64,000 nt of DNA from Prevotella sp. P5-50 (GTDB taxonomy: Bacteria; Bacteroidota; Bacteroidia; Bacteroidales; Bacteroidaceae). Each line of letters starts with the position of its first letter. Positions within the stretch are counted from its first letter, which is position 1. This document shows positions 27,965-36,761 of the stretch, piece by piece. A program made the translations under genes and the position numbers. The stretch is taken from assembly GCF_002251295.1 (NCBI RefSeq), contig NZ_NPJA01000050.1:28925-92924 (forward strand), read 5' to 3'. A model generated the notes under the pieces. The model was not told the origin of the DNA. It saw only the letters and a list, made by a program, of their open reading frames with translations, and searched no databases.

Positions 27965-29692
27965 TTGAAATCGTCTATAGACACTACCAATGCGGAGTGG
28001 CAATCGGCACTCCAGATTGTCAACTTTACCCGTCGCTCGCTTTTCCTTACTGGGAAGGCAGGCACGGGTAAATCTACTTTTCTGCGTTATGTGTCTGAAC
28101 ATACAAAGAAGAAACACGTCATCCTCGCACCAACAGGTATTGCTGCCATCAACGCAGGAGGACAGACAATCCATAGTTTCTTCAAACTTCCTTTCCACCC
28201 GCTTCTTCCTAACGACAGCCGGTATGATGCACGCCATATCCGCAAAAGTTTGAAATATAGCGGAGACACGATCAAGATGTTGCGTGAGTTGGAACTCATC
28301 ATCATCGATGAAATATCGATGGTTCGTTCTGATATCATCGACTTCATTGACAAAGTATTGCGCATCTACTGCCACAATATGCGTGAGCCATTCGGAGGCA
28401 AACAACTCTTACTCGTTGGCGATATCTTCCAGTTACAGCCTGTGGTGAAGTCTGACGAATGGCAACTCATGCAACCATTCTATGCTTCTGCCTATTTCTT
28501 CTCTGCCTCCGTTTGGCAAAAGATGGATCTCGTTAGCATAGAATTACGGAAAGTATATCGGCAAAAGGATGAAGATTTCATCCACATACTGGACCGAATC
28601 AGAAGCAATACCACAACGGATCATGACCTGCGAATCATCAATCAACGACTGGGGGCTTCTTTCCATAACAGCCAAGACGAGATGGCTATTACCTTGACTA
28701 CCCGTCGAGATACAGCAGAACATATCAACAACGAACAACTGGCAGCTCTTGAAGGCAAAGCTACCGTCTTCAAAGGAAAAGTCCTTGGAGAATTTCCTGA
28801 GAGTTCCTACCCTGCCCCTATTGCGCTAGAGGTGAAACCTGGCACACAGGTGATCTTTATCAAGAACGACAAAGAACACCGATGGGTCAATGGTACCTTA
28901 GGGGTTGTCGTCGCCCTTGACGAAGAAGAAGGTATCATCACCATTTGCGACGAGACTGGTCATGAGCACGACGTAGAACGTGCCATTTGGGAAAATATGC
29001 GCTATACCTTCAATGAGAAGGAACAGAAGATAGAAGAGGAATTGCTCGGTTCATTCATCCAGTTTCCAATCCGACTGGCATGGGCCATTACCGTTCATAA
29101 GAGTCAAGGACTTACCTTCCGTCATGTGCGTATCGATTTCACAGGAGGCGCCTTTGCCGGCGGACAAGCCTATGTGGCATTAAGCCGATGCACCTCCCTG
29201 CAAGGCATTTGTTTAGAGTCGCCACTTCGTCGCAGCGACATCTTTGTCAAACCCGAAGTAATCGCGTTCGCTCAGCGATACAATAACAGCAGCCTCATCA
29301 ACAAAGCCCTCCATGAGAGTAAAGCCGACTACGAATACAGGGAGGCCATGAGTGCTTTCGACGAACGCGATTTTCAAGCATTTCTGAAACATTTCTTCAT
29401 CGCCATCCATAGTCGTTACGACATCGAACGGCCTGCTGCACAACGACTCATCCGCAGAAAACTCGCTGTCATCACCCAACTGGAAGAACAACGGCAGGAG
29501 GCTATCAACAAACTACATGATCGTGATGAGATGCTCAAACGCTTGGCTGTAGAATATGTCTCATTGGGACGTGAATGTGAGAAAGAACACATGACAGATG
29601 CCGCCATCCGTAACTATGAGAAAGCGCTTGAACTATACCCTGAGGCTCATGAAGCTAGCCGACGTATCAAAGTATTGAAGAAGAAGAAATAA
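27965..29692 (+). CDS. PIF1/RecD-like AAA helicase with C-terminal TPR
   Basis: A 575-aa superfamily 1 helicase. Walker A is TGKAGTGKSTFLRYV. It is followed by LAPTGIAAINAGGQTIHSFF (motif Ia), LIIIDEISMVRSDIIDF (motif II) and LLVGDIFQLQPV (motif III). WAITVHKSQGLTFRHVRI and YVALSRCTSL are motifs V/VI. The C-terminus carries a tetratricopeptide-like repeat (AIRNYEKALELYPEAHEASR). The first in-frame ATG falls beyond Walker A, so translation must begin at a non-ATG codon; the TTG at 27965 is the best choice. A genome-maintenance role is inferred. Confidence 0.88.
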   Translation: MKSSIDTTNAEWQSALQIVNFTRRSLFLTGKAGTGKSTFLRYVSEHTKKKHVILAPTGIAAINAGGQTIHSFFKLPFHPLLPNDSRYDARHIRKSLKYSGDTIKMLRELELIIIDEISMVRSDIIDFIDKVLRIYCHNMREPFGGKQLLLVGDIFQLQPVVKSDEWQLMQPFYASAYFFSASVWQKMDLVSIELRKVYRQKDEDFIHILDRIRSNTTTDHDLRIINQRLGASFHNSQDEMAITLTTRRDTAEHINNEQLAALEGKATVFKGKVLGEFPESSYPAPIALEVKPGTQVIFIKNDKEHRWVNGTLGVVVALDEEEGIITICDETGHEHDVERAIWENMRYTFNEKEQKIEEELLGSFIQFPIRLAWAITVHKSQGLTFRHVRIDFTGGAFAGGQAYVALSRCTSLQGICLESPLRRSDIFVKPEVIAFAQRYNNSSLINKALHESKADYEYREAMSAFDERDFQAFLKHFFIAIHSRYDIERPAAQRLIRRKLAVITQLEEQRQEAINKLHDRDEMLKRLAVEYVSLGRECEKEHMTDAAIRNYEKALELYPEAHEASRRIKVLKKKK

Positions 29693-29738
29693 AATAACGT
29701 GGACCCGTAAGTGTGATACAAAAAAAAACAAATGAACT

Positions 29739-30581
29739 ATGCAACATACAGACATCATATTCCCTTTAGCAAAAATCAATCTCGGCCTCAATGTCGTAGA
29801 GCGCAGACCTGATGGATATCACAACCTTCAGACCGTGTTCTATCCAGTCCCTATCATGGATGCTCTTGAAGTGTCTGAGATGAACGATGCCTTTCCATCT
29901 ACCGTTGACTGCGACCTGAAGGTGACTGGTATTGACGTAGAAGGTGACGAACAACGCAATCTGGTGGTGCGCGCCTACCATCTGTTGAAAGATGAGTTTC
30001 CAACATTGCCACGACTGCACACCCACCTCTACAAAGGCATTCCTACACAGGCTGGAATGGGTGGAGGATCAAGTGACTGTGCTGCCATGCTGACTCTGCT
30101 GAACAGAATGGGAAATCTCAACCTCACAGCGTCACAACTCATAGAACGGGCTGCAAGACTTGGAGCCGACTGTCCGTTTTTCATTCTCAACAAACCTGCT
30201 TATGCGGAAGGGATTGGCGAACGGTTACGTCCTATCTCATTGGATTTGAAAGGATGGTATCTCTGTGTGGTACGCCCCAATATCCCTGTCCCCACACGTG
30301 AAGCCTTTGCTCATATCACCCCACGTCATCCTGAACATTGTTGCCTTGATATCGTTTCGCAACCTGTGGAAACATGGCGCGACCTACTGGTCAACGATTT
30401 CGAATATAGTGTCTTTCGTGCACACCCACAGTTGGCTGCCGTCAAAAGGCAACTCTACAACCTTGGTGCAGTCTATGCAGCAATGAGCGGTAGCGGTAGC
30501 GCCCTTTTCGGTCTTTTCCGTAGGCCTGTCAGTTTTCCATGCACCTCACCCGATACATTCACCACTTGTCTGCAACTCTAA
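29739..30581 (+). CDS. ispE: 4-diphosphocytidyl-2-C-methyl-D-erythritol kinase (IspE)
   Basis: GHMP kinase of the MEP isoprenoid pathway, phosphorylating CDP-methylerythritol. At 280 aa it has normal length. The N-terminal AKINLGLNVVERRPDGYHNLQT is diagnostic, the ATP-binding motif is PTQAGMGGGSSDCAAML, and the C-terminal motif is AAMSGSGSALFGLF. The start ATG follows an A-rich run; an ATG 7 bp upstream is out of frame. It is followed by the desulfidase-like gene, 26 bp on. Confidence 0.95.
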   Translation: MQHTDIIFPLAKINLGLNVVERRPDGYHNLQTVFYPVPIMDALEVSEMNDAFPSTVDCDLKVTGIDVEGDEQRNLVVRAYHLLKDEFPTLPRLHTHLYKGIPTQAGMGGGSSDCAAMLTLLNRMGNLNLTASQLIERAARLGADCPFFILNKPAYAEGIGERLRPISLDLKGWYLCVVRPNIPVPTREAFAHITPRHPEHCCLDIVSQPVETWRDLLVNDFEYSVFRAHPQLAAVKRQLYNLGAVYAAMSGSGSALFGLFRRPVSFPCTSPDTFTTCLQL

Positions 30582-30607
30582 AATGAATAAACAATAATAC
30601 AAAGCTT

Positions 30608-31906
30608 ATGATTGATGCCATTAGACAAAACGAGATTCTCGAACTGATGAAACGAGAGATTGTACCCGCCGTTGGATGCACAGAACCTATGGCAGTAGCC
30701 CTTTGTGTGGCACGTGCCACAGAACTCCTTGGTAGAACTCCCGACCATATCAATGTCCTACTCAGTGCTAACATTCTAAAAAATGCTATGGGAGTAGGAA
30801 TTCCCGGCACGGGTATGATTGGTTTGCCCATTGCCATTGCTTTGGGTGCGCTGATTGGCTGTTCTGACTATCAACTCGAGGTCTTGAAAGACCTTGATGC
30901 ACAGTCTCTTGAACTCGGCAAACAATATGTCAAGGACAACCATATCAACATCGGTCTCAAGGCTGACGCTTGCGATAAACTATACATCGAGGTAGAATGT
31001 AGTTCCGACGATTCTTCCCTACCTCATCATGCCACAGCCATCATCTCAGGCGACCATACCAATATCGACTATCAGGCAACGGATGACAAAGTCCTTGTTG
31101 ACCACCGCAAGCCTGCTACATCGGAAGAGGGTGAAGAACACGTCTCCTTGACCATGCAGACAGTCTATGACTTTTCCATCTCTGCTCCCATAGACGAACT
31201 CCGTTTTATTCTGCAAACAAAAGAGTATAACATGCGTGCGGCTGCCGAAGCTGTCAAAGGCAATTATGGTCATTGTTTAGGTAAGACGATGGACCGTCCA
31301 CTCAGCCATGGCATTTTTGGCAATACCATGTTTTCCCATATCATCTCCAAGACAGCCTCTGCTTGTGACGCTCGTATGGGAGGTGCTATGATTCCCGTAA
31401 TGAGTAACAGCGGTTCGGGCAATCAGGGAATCTGTGCCACCAATCCTGTTGTAGTATTTGCTGAGGAGAATGAGAATACCGAGGAAGAACTCATCCGTGC
31501 CTTAACGTTAAGTCACCTCACCGCCATCTATATCAAACAAAGTCTCGGCAGACTGAGTGCCCTCTGCGGTTGTGTTGTGGCCAGTATCGGTTCCAGTTGC
31601 GGTATTACTTACCTCATGGGCGGCCAATATGCAGATATCTGCCACTCCGTGAAGAATATGATAGCCAACTTAACAGGAATGATTTGCGACGGAGCAAAAC
31701 CCAGTTGTTCATTAAAGATCTGCTCTGGTGTTTCCACAGCATTACTCTCTGCCCTATTGGCTCGTGAAGGCAAGCATGTCACCGAAGCAGAAGGTATTAT
31801 AGACCATGATGTGGATTGTTCTATCCGCAACCTGACGAGTATCGGCAAGGAAGCGATGTGTGCTACCGATGAAATGGTATTGACTATCATGACCAACAAA
31901 TCATAA
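30608..31906 (+). CDS. L-cysteine desulfidase-family protein (UPF0597)
   Basis: A 432-aa enzyme of the L-cysteine desulfidase/serine dehydratase alpha family, expected to hold an Fe-S cluster and degrade cysteine to pyruvate, ammonia and sulfide. The N-terminal motif VPAVGCTEPMAVALC and the central NSGSGNQGICATNPVVV are characteristic. Conserved cysteines lie in ALCGCVVASIGSSCGITYL and MICDGAKPSCSLKI. It shares a strand with ispE and ends before an intrinsic terminator. Family assignment is confident; substrate is inferred. Confidence 0.88.
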   Translation: MIDAIRQNEILELMKREIVPAVGCTEPMAVALCVARATELLGRTPDHINVLLSANILKNAMGVGIPGTGMIGLPIAIALGALIGCSDYQLEVLKDLDAQSLELGKQYVKDNHINIGLKADACDKLYIEVECSSDDSSLPHHATAIISGDHTNIDYQATDDKVLVDHRKPATSEEGEEHVSLTMQTVYDFSISAPIDELRFILQTKEYNMRAAAEAVKGNYGHCLGKTMDRPLSHGIFGNTMFSHIISKTASACDARMGGAMIPVMSNSGSGNQGICATNPVVVFAEENENTEEELIRALTLSHLTAIYIKQSLGRLSALCGCVVASIGSSCGITYLMGGQYADICHSVKNMIANLTGMICDGAKPSCSLKICSGVSTALLSALLAREGKHVTEAEGIIDHDVDCSIRNLTSIGKEAMCATDEMVLTIMTNKS

Positions 31907-31950
31907 CGTACGATACGACGATTGTCGCTTATCAGTCGGTATAAAACCCA

Positions 31951-31990
31951 ACAAGACTGGCCTATCATGAAGGTCAGTCTTGTGTTTTAT
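31951..31990 (+). terminator. Intrinsic terminator after the desulfidase gene
   Basis: ACAAGACTGGCCT pairs with AGGTCAGTCTTGT across ATCATGA (one G-T pair) and is followed by GTTTTATT. Confidence 0.8.
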
Positions 31991-32054
31991 TGATATCGTA
32001 TAAGACTGGTTGTCAGATATATCTTCATATGCAATCGGTCGTCAGAATGGGACA

Positions 32055-32852
32055 TCAACTATGTTTGATTTCTATGTCACGTCGCACGTTGTCTCTGATT
32101 TTTGTTAGATACGCTTTCATGCCCACAGCATCACGATTGTCGATAATCTCTAGCAACTCTTTCAACTCTGTGCGAATCTGAGCCACCTGATCATGGGTAT
32201 AGGGATTGAAAAGGATTTCCTGCAATAGGTAATCATCTTCGTTGAGAACCCCTTGAGCAATCTTCATGTGACGCTTGAACGTTGTTCCTGGCGCATCCTG
32301 ATGTTTCATAACGGCAGCAAAGACGAAGGTTGAAACAAATGGGATAGAGAGGGAGTAAGCAACTGTTCTGTCGTGTTCGTCAAATGAATACTCATAGATA
32401 TTCAGTCCCAGTTTCTGATAGAGGTCCTTGAAGAAGATGCGTCCCATATAGTCACCTTCGTTGATGATAATGGCATTTTCCTCTGACAACTGCTGCAGAT
32501 TGGCAAATGTAGGTCCAAACATCGGGTGTGTAGAAACATAAGGATGACCTGTCTTTTCATAGAAGTCTTTCAGACCTGTTTTAACCGATGAAATATCGCT
32601 GATAATACAGTCCTTCGGGAGGAAAGGCATCACCTCTTCAAATGCCGCGATAGTATATTTCACGGTAACGGCATTGATGACGAGTTCTGGTTTAAACTGT
32701 CTGATTTCCTCTAAATCAGCAAAGCGCTGACAGTTATAGGTAAACCGCATTCGCCTGGCGTCTTTTTCATAGACCGCCACTTCATGGTCAAAGCTCAGCA
32801 GGTCTATGAAGAAGCTCCCCATCTTTCCTGCCCCTAATACGAGTATTTTCAT
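32055..32852 (-). CDS. tyrA: Prephenate dehydrogenase (TyrA)
   Basis: NAD(P)-dependent oxidative decarboxylation of prephenate to 4-hydroxyphenylpyruvate, toward tyrosine. The 265-aa protein opens with the Rossmann motif MKILVLGAGKMGSFF and has the substrate motif SSVKTGLKDFYE and the STHPMFGPT block with the catalytic His. It is the last gene of the Phe/Tyr operon and overlaps the DAHP synthase gene by 4 bp. Confidence 0.9.
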   Translation of the reverse strand: MKILVLGAGKMGSFFIDLLSFDHEVAVYEKDARRMRFTYNCQRFADLEEIRQFKPELVINAVTVKYTIAAFEEVMPFLPKDCIISDISSVKTGLKDFYEKTGHPYVSTHPMFGPTFANLQQLSEENAIIINEGDYMGRIFFKDLYQKLGLNIYEYSFDEHDRTVAYSLSIPFVSTFVFAAVMKHQDAPGTTFKRHMKIAQGVLNEDDYLLQEILFNPYTHDQVAQIRTELKELLEIIDNRDAVGMKAYLTKIRDNVRRDIEIKHS

Positions 32853-33913
32853 TTGTTGATGATTTCTATCTGTTGTCTTACTGATTCTTCGTGAATGTTT
32901 TCAAATACCTTGGCAACAAACTCTGGTGCCATGCCGCAGAGTGCACCTTGTGCACCTCGTTTGTCGAGGATTTCGTTATAACGTGATGTCTGAAGTACGG
33001 TCATGTTGTGTTCTTTCTTGTAGTGACCTATCTCACGGCAGACACGCATACGTTTTGAGAGCATTTCCATGAGCTGGTTGTCTATCTCGTCAATCTGCTT
33101 GCGGAGTTGTACGATACCCTCTGTGGTGACAGTTTCATCACGTATAACGAGCAACGAGAGGATGTAGTCAAGAACATCGGGAGTCACCTGCTGTTTAGCG
33201 TCGCTCCATGCCTTGTCTGGATCGCAATGGCTTTCTACAATCAGTCCGTCAAAACCAAGGTCCATGGCTTGTTGACAGAGCGGAGCAATCAGTTCGCGTC
33301 GTCCTCCGATATGACTGGGGTCGTTGACGATAGGAAGATCGGGAATGCGTCTGTGCAGCTCGATGGGAATCTGCCACGTGGGCAAGTTACGGTAAATCTT
33401 ATTGTCGTAGCTTGAGAATCCGCGATGAATGGCTCCGAGCCTCTTGATGCCTGCAAGATTGAGGCGTTCCAGTGCTCCTATCCATAATTCGAGATCTGGG
33501 TTGGTTGGATTTTTCACCAATACGGGCACGTCTGTACCTTTCAACGCATCTGCGAGGGCTTGCATGGCAAAGGGGTTTGCTGTGGTTCTTGCTCCTACCC
33601 ACAACACGTCGATACCATATTTCAGAGCGAGTTCCACATGTTCTGGCGTTGCAACTTCTGTGGCTGTCAACATGCCTGTTTCCTTTTTCACCTGTTGCAT
33701 CCATGGCAACGCTTTTTCTCCGTTACCCTCAAATCCTCCTGGCTTTGTTCTGGGTTTCCATATTCCTGCACGAAACATGTGGCATCCGTAATTGGCCAGT
33801 TGTCGTGCTGTGGTCATCACCTGCTCTTCTGTCTCTGCACTACAAGGTCCTGCAATGACGAAGGGACGTTCGTTGTCACTCGGAAGTCTCAAAGGTTCTA
33901 ATTCCAATTCCAT
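32849..33913 (-). CDS. Bifunctional DAHP synthase / chorismate mutase
   Basis: A 354-aa fusion that joins the first committed step of the shikimate pathway to the entry into Phe/Tyr synthesis. Residues 1 to about 255 form a TIM-barrel DAHP synthase of the AroA/KDO8P type (FVIAGPCSAETEEQV, KPRTKPGGFEGNG, IVNDPSHIGGRRELI). Residues about 265-354 are an AroQ chorismate mutase (QLRKQIDEIDNQLMEMLSKR, EIGHYKKEHN). The mutase domain is a likely allosteric sensor for prephenate, as in related fusions. It lies 51 bp after the aminotransferase gene in the operon. Confidence 0.93.
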   Translation of the reverse strand: MELELEPLRLPSDNERPFVIAGPCSAETEEQVMTTARQLANYGCHMFRAGIWKPRTKPGGFEGNGEKALPWMQQVKKETGMLTATEVATPEHVELALKYGIDVLWVGARTTANPFAMQALADALKGTDVPVLVKNPTNPDLELWIGALERLNLAGIKRLGAIHRGFSSYDNKIYRNLPTWQIPIELHRRIPDLPIVNDPSHIGGRRELIAPLCQQAMDLGFDGLIVESHCDPDKAWSDAKQQVTPDVLDYILSLLVIRDETVTTEGIVQLRKQIDEIDNQLMEMLSKRMRVCREIGHYKKEHNMTVLQTSRYNEILDKRGAQGALCGMAPEFVAKVFENIHEESVRQQIEIINK

Positions 33914-33964
33914 AATATCTTGTTTTTGTTTTTATCTGTTATTTATTATTTACTGCTAAATAGC

Positions 33965-35131
33965 TTATTTTCTCATCATATCTGCAATACGTGTTAGTGC
34001 CTCCTGTAGTTTTTCCTCTTTGGCACAGAGGGAGATGCGAATATAACGTTTGCCGTTGGATCCAAAGATGAATCCTGGTGTAATGAATACCCGTGCATCA
34101 TGGAGTACCTTTTCTGTCAACTGTTCCACATCATCATACTGATCAGGTATTTTTCCCCACAGAAACATTCCTACCTGATGGGGATCGTAACTGCAATGGA
34201 GCGTTTCCATAATCTGCTCTGCATAGTGTCGGCGACGGCGATAGGTGTCGATATTTGCCTCTTGATGCCATTCGTCGCTATTGTCGAAGGCTGTTGCGGC
34301 AGCCAGTTGCAGTCCTCTGAATGTTCCACTGTCTACATTACTCTTCACCTTCAGAATCCATGATATAAACTGAGCGTTGGTAGCACAGAGTCCTACGCGC
34401 CATCCTGGCATATTGTGTGATTTCGACATGGAGTTGAACTCGATACAACAGTCTTTTGCTCCCTCTACCTGAAGAATTGAGAGGTGTTCTTCATTGAGGA
34501 TAAAGGAATAGGGATTGTCGTTGACCACTACGATATGGTGTTTCTTGGCAAAGTCAACCAGTCTTTCATAGGTTTCGCGCCTTGCATTTCCTCCTGTGGG
34601 CATATTGGGATAATTGGTCCACATGAGTTTCACCTTGCTGAGGTCCATCTGCTCCAGTTCGTCGAAATCCGGTTGCCATCCATTGGCCTCCACAAGATTG
34701 TAGTTGACCACCTTTGCTCCAAGGAGTTTGCTCAGCGAGGTATAGGTAGGATAACCTGGATTGGGTACGAGGACTTCATCGCCAGGATTGACGAAGGCGA
34801 GCGTCACATGGAGAATGCCCTCTTTCGAACCGATGAGTGGCAATACTTCAGTTTGAGGATTGAGTTGCACTCCATACCATCTATTATAGAATCCTGCCAT
34901 CGCCTGTCTTAGTTCTGGCGTTCCCATGGTCGGTTGATAGCCATGCGCGTCTGGCTGTTTGGCCACCTCACAGAGCTTGTCAATAGTCTGTGGTGACGGG
35001 GGCATATCCGGACTTCCAATGGCAAGGCTGATAATATCCATACCTTGTGCGTTGAGTGCAGCCACTTCTTTGAGTTTTCGGCTGAAATAGTATTCACTAA
35101 CGAGTGTAAGTCTGTCTGCTGGTTGTATCAT
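33965..35131 (-). CDS. Class I/II aminotransferase (aromatic/prephenate type by context)
   Basis: A 388-aa fold-type I PLP aminotransferase. Visible motifs are ISLAIGSPDMPP, the cofactor-binding NDNPYSF, and the Schiff-base Lys in FNSMSKSHNMPGWRVG. The family covers aspartate and aromatic enzymes. Its position between pheA and the DAHP synthase/chorismate mutase gene makes it the probable aromatic or prephenate aminotransferase of this operon. The specificity is inferred from context only. Confidence 0.88.
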   Translation of the reverse strand: MIQPADRLTLVSEYYFSRKLKEVAALNAQGMDIISLAIGSPDMPPSPQTIDKLCEVAKQPDAHGYQPTMGTPELRQAMAGFYNRWYGVQLNPQTEVLPLIGSKEGILHVTLAFVNPGDEVLVPNPGYPTYTSLSKLLGAKVVNYNLVEANGWQPDFDELEQMDLSKVKLMWTNYPNMPTGGNARRETYERLVDFAKKHHIVVVNDNPYSFILNEEHLSILQVEGAKDCCIEFNSMSKSHNMPGWRVGLCATNAQFISWILKVKSNVDSGTFRGLQLAAATAFDNSDEWHQEANIDTYRRRRHYAEQIMETLHCSYDPHQVGMFLWGKIPDQYDDVEQLTEKVLHDARVFITPGFIFGSNGKRYIRISLCAKEEKLQEALTRIADMMRK

Positions 35132-35169
35132 GACGTGTTATTGTTATTGTTCAAGTAAATTTCTGTCTG

Positions 35170-36000
35170 TCAATTCTCTCGATATTCGCCCAGTACGGTG
35201 AGTTCCTTGGTCAAAGGCATAATAGCGTCAACGGCCTGTCTATACCGTGTAAGACTGTTGTAGGTCACATCCACATAGAACAGGTATTCCCATTCGTGTC
35301 CGATGACCGGGAGCGACTGTATCTTCGTGAGGTTGATCTTATAGAACGAAAGTATGCTGAGCACCTGAGAGAGCGAACCTTCCTCGTGAGGTAATGAGAA
35401 TACCAGACTTGCCTTGTTGGCTTTCTCCAAGGGTCTGAGGAAGTCTGCTTTCTGTGGCTGACAAGTGACCAGGAAACGTGTGAAGTTATGCTTGTTGTCT
35501 TCAATATGGTCTTCCAGTATCTTCAGTCCGTAGAGTTTGGCAGCCTCAGCACTACAGATGGCTGCCCATCCGTGATGTTGATGTTCCTTGATATCCTTGG
35601 CACTTCCTGCTGTATCTTCGCCTTCCACATTTTTGATGTTAGGATGTTGTGCCAGAAACTGTCTGCATTGCATTAATGCAACAGGATGTGAGTGTACCTC
35701 TGTAATGGTGTCCCACGAATCGTCAGGCAGACAGCAGATGCAATGTGAGATATGCAGTTTGTATTCCCCTACTACGGTTGCTCCCGACGAACGTAACAGT
35801 TCGTAATTATGGAGTAGCGAACCGGCAATAGTATTTTCTATAGCTGTCATTCCTATCATGGTAGGATCCTGCTTCATATGCTCAAACACCTCCTCGAAGG
35901 TGGCGCAGCAAACGAGTTGTATCTGTTCTCCTTCAAAATACAGGTGTGCTGCCATATCATGAAACGATCCTATGATTCCTTGTATTGCGATTCTTTTCAT
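35170..36000 (-). CDS. pheA: Prephenate dehydratase (PheA)
   Basis: Decarboxylates and dehydrates prephenate to phenylpyruvate, toward phenylalanine. The 276-aa protein has the PDT domain (IAIQGIIGSFHDMAA, TAIENTIAGSLLHNYELL) and a C-terminal ACT domain (ASLVFSLPHEEGSLSQVLSI, followed by the TKIQSLPV block). That domain normally gives feedback inhibition by phenylalanine. It is the first structural gene after the Phe/Tyr-rich leader peptide and attenuator. Confidence 0.93.
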   Translation of the reverse strand: MKRIAIQGIIGSFHDMAAHLYFEGEQIQLVCCATFEEVFEHMKQDPTMIGMTAIENTIAGSLLHNYELLRSSGATVVGEYKLHISHCICCLPDDSWDTITEVHSHPVALMQCRQFLAQHPNIKNVEGEDTAGSAKDIKEHQHHGWAAICSAEAAKLYGLKILEDHIEDNKHNFTRFLVTCQPQKADFLRPLEKANKASLVFSLPHEEGSLSQVLSILSFYKINLTKIQSLPVIGHEWEYLFYVDVTYNSLTRYRQAVDAIMPLTKELTVLGEYREN

Positions 36001-36020
36001 TATCTTTTTTATCTTTATAT

Positions 36021-36058
36021 TAAAAGAAATCCCGCTTTCACATGTAAGTGAAGCGGGA
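36021..36058 (-). terminator. Attenuator terminator of the Phe/Tyr operon
   Basis: On the minus strand TCCCGCTTCAC (36058-36048) pairs with GTGAAAGCGGGA (36041-36030), with one bulged base, and is followed by TTTCTTTTA. The 5' arm CCGCTTCAC (36056-36048) is also perfectly complementary to GTGAAGCGG at 36110-36102 within the leader peptide gene. That gives the alternative antiterminator. Confidence 0.9.
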
Positions 36059-36081
36059 CCTTATTATCGTTCGTTGTTAGT

Positions 36082-36165
36082 TCATTTCAAGTTACGGCCA
36101 ACCGCTTCACAGTATCCTGTAAAGTAAAAGTAATAACCGTAAAAGAATGCCTTGTTGTCTAACAT
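36082..36165 (-). CDS. Phe/Tyr leader peptide controlling the pheA operon
   Basis: A 27-codon open frame reads MLDNKAFFYGYYFYFTGY, then CEAVGRNLK. Nine of its 27 residues are Phe or Tyr, all between codons 7 and 18. The antiterminator strand GTGAAGCGG lies in codons 19-22. Ribosomes stalled early on the Phe/Tyr codons would leave it free to block the terminator. Ribosomes reaching the stop codon would cover it. The architecture is that of classical ribosome-mediated attenuation. The peptide itself probably has no other function. Confidence 0.88.
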   Translation of the reverse strand: MLDNKAFFYGYYFYFTGYCEAVGRNLK

Positions 36166-36193
36166 ATTTCTTGTTTTTAAATATTAACGCTTG

Positions 36194-36225
36194 CAAAAGT
36201 ATAATATTTCCACCAATTATGCAAA
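36194..36225 (-). promoter_or_regulatory. Promoter of the Phe/Tyr operon
   Basis: Minus-strand TTTG (36222-36225), 20-bp spacer, TACTTTTG (36194-36201), a consensus -33/-7 pair. Transcription would start about 20 nt before the leader peptide ATG. Confidence 0.8.
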
Positions 36226-36384
36226 CATTTTAATGGAAAATATACCAAAGAGATGTGAATTTCTTATTTTTCTTATGATTCACCTTATTTATATATTATA
36301 GTTTCGCTTTTGACCAAACTTCATCTTTCTGATATGTTTCAAGGATGCTTATCCCATCCTCCTCCCATTTTCAACGCAGTTTCT

Positions 36385-36417
36385 GGGACTTACTTGGAAC
36401 TTACTCGGGACTTACTG
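36385..36417. repeat. 11-bp phased tandem repeat
   Basis: Three 11-bp units, GGGACTTACTT, GGAACTTACTC and GGGACTTACTG. The first unit of the reverse-orientation array at 1406-1449 uses nearly the same sequence. Confidence 0.75.
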
Positions 36418-36439
36418 TTTACGTACAAAGAATGGTTAT

Positions 36440-36560
36440 GTTCCGAAGGCATCCCGAAGCCGAGAGCAAAGACTAAAGTTCACTTTTTGGTTATGCCGAG
36501 GCAAAAATGACTCGACCATAGGTCAAGGCATCCCGTATTCATCCCGAAGCCGAGAGCCGA
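36440..36560. repeat. REP-like palindromes and CATCCCG 11-mers
   Basis: CATCCCGAAGCCGAGAGC occurs twice (about 36450 and 36540), the second preceded by the in-phase 11-mer CATCCCGTATT. Between them is CTCGACC-ATA-GGTCA (about 36511-36525), a variant of the CTCGACC-GAA-GGTCA hairpin at 50851-50865. I see no gene in the remainder of 36230-36760. Confidence 0.6.
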
Positions 36561-36702
36561 GCTGAAAATATAATGAAAGGACTCACGCAACCGCTATTCT
36601 AAAGAATCGTTAAAACAAAGGAAAATATCGAAGAATAAGAAGATACTTTCTACTAACTGGAACGAAACGTCTATCACATTTTTATATATCAGATATTCTG
36701 TC

Positions 36703-36710
36703 TAATTTTG
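36703..36710 (+). promoter_or_regulatory. -7 element of the efflux operon
   Basis: TAATTTTG fits TAnnTTTG and lies 52 bp before the tolC-like start codon. No clear -33 box. Confidence 0.5.
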
Positions 36711-36761
36711 CAACGTGAAAATACAACACAAGTAATCATAGGCATATATATTAATTAAGGT

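Noticed and set aside
33472..33901. Plus-strand open frames over the DAHP synthase gene
   Set aside because: Antisense shadows of a strongly conserved enzyme, rich in Cys, Phe and His as expected for such shadows.
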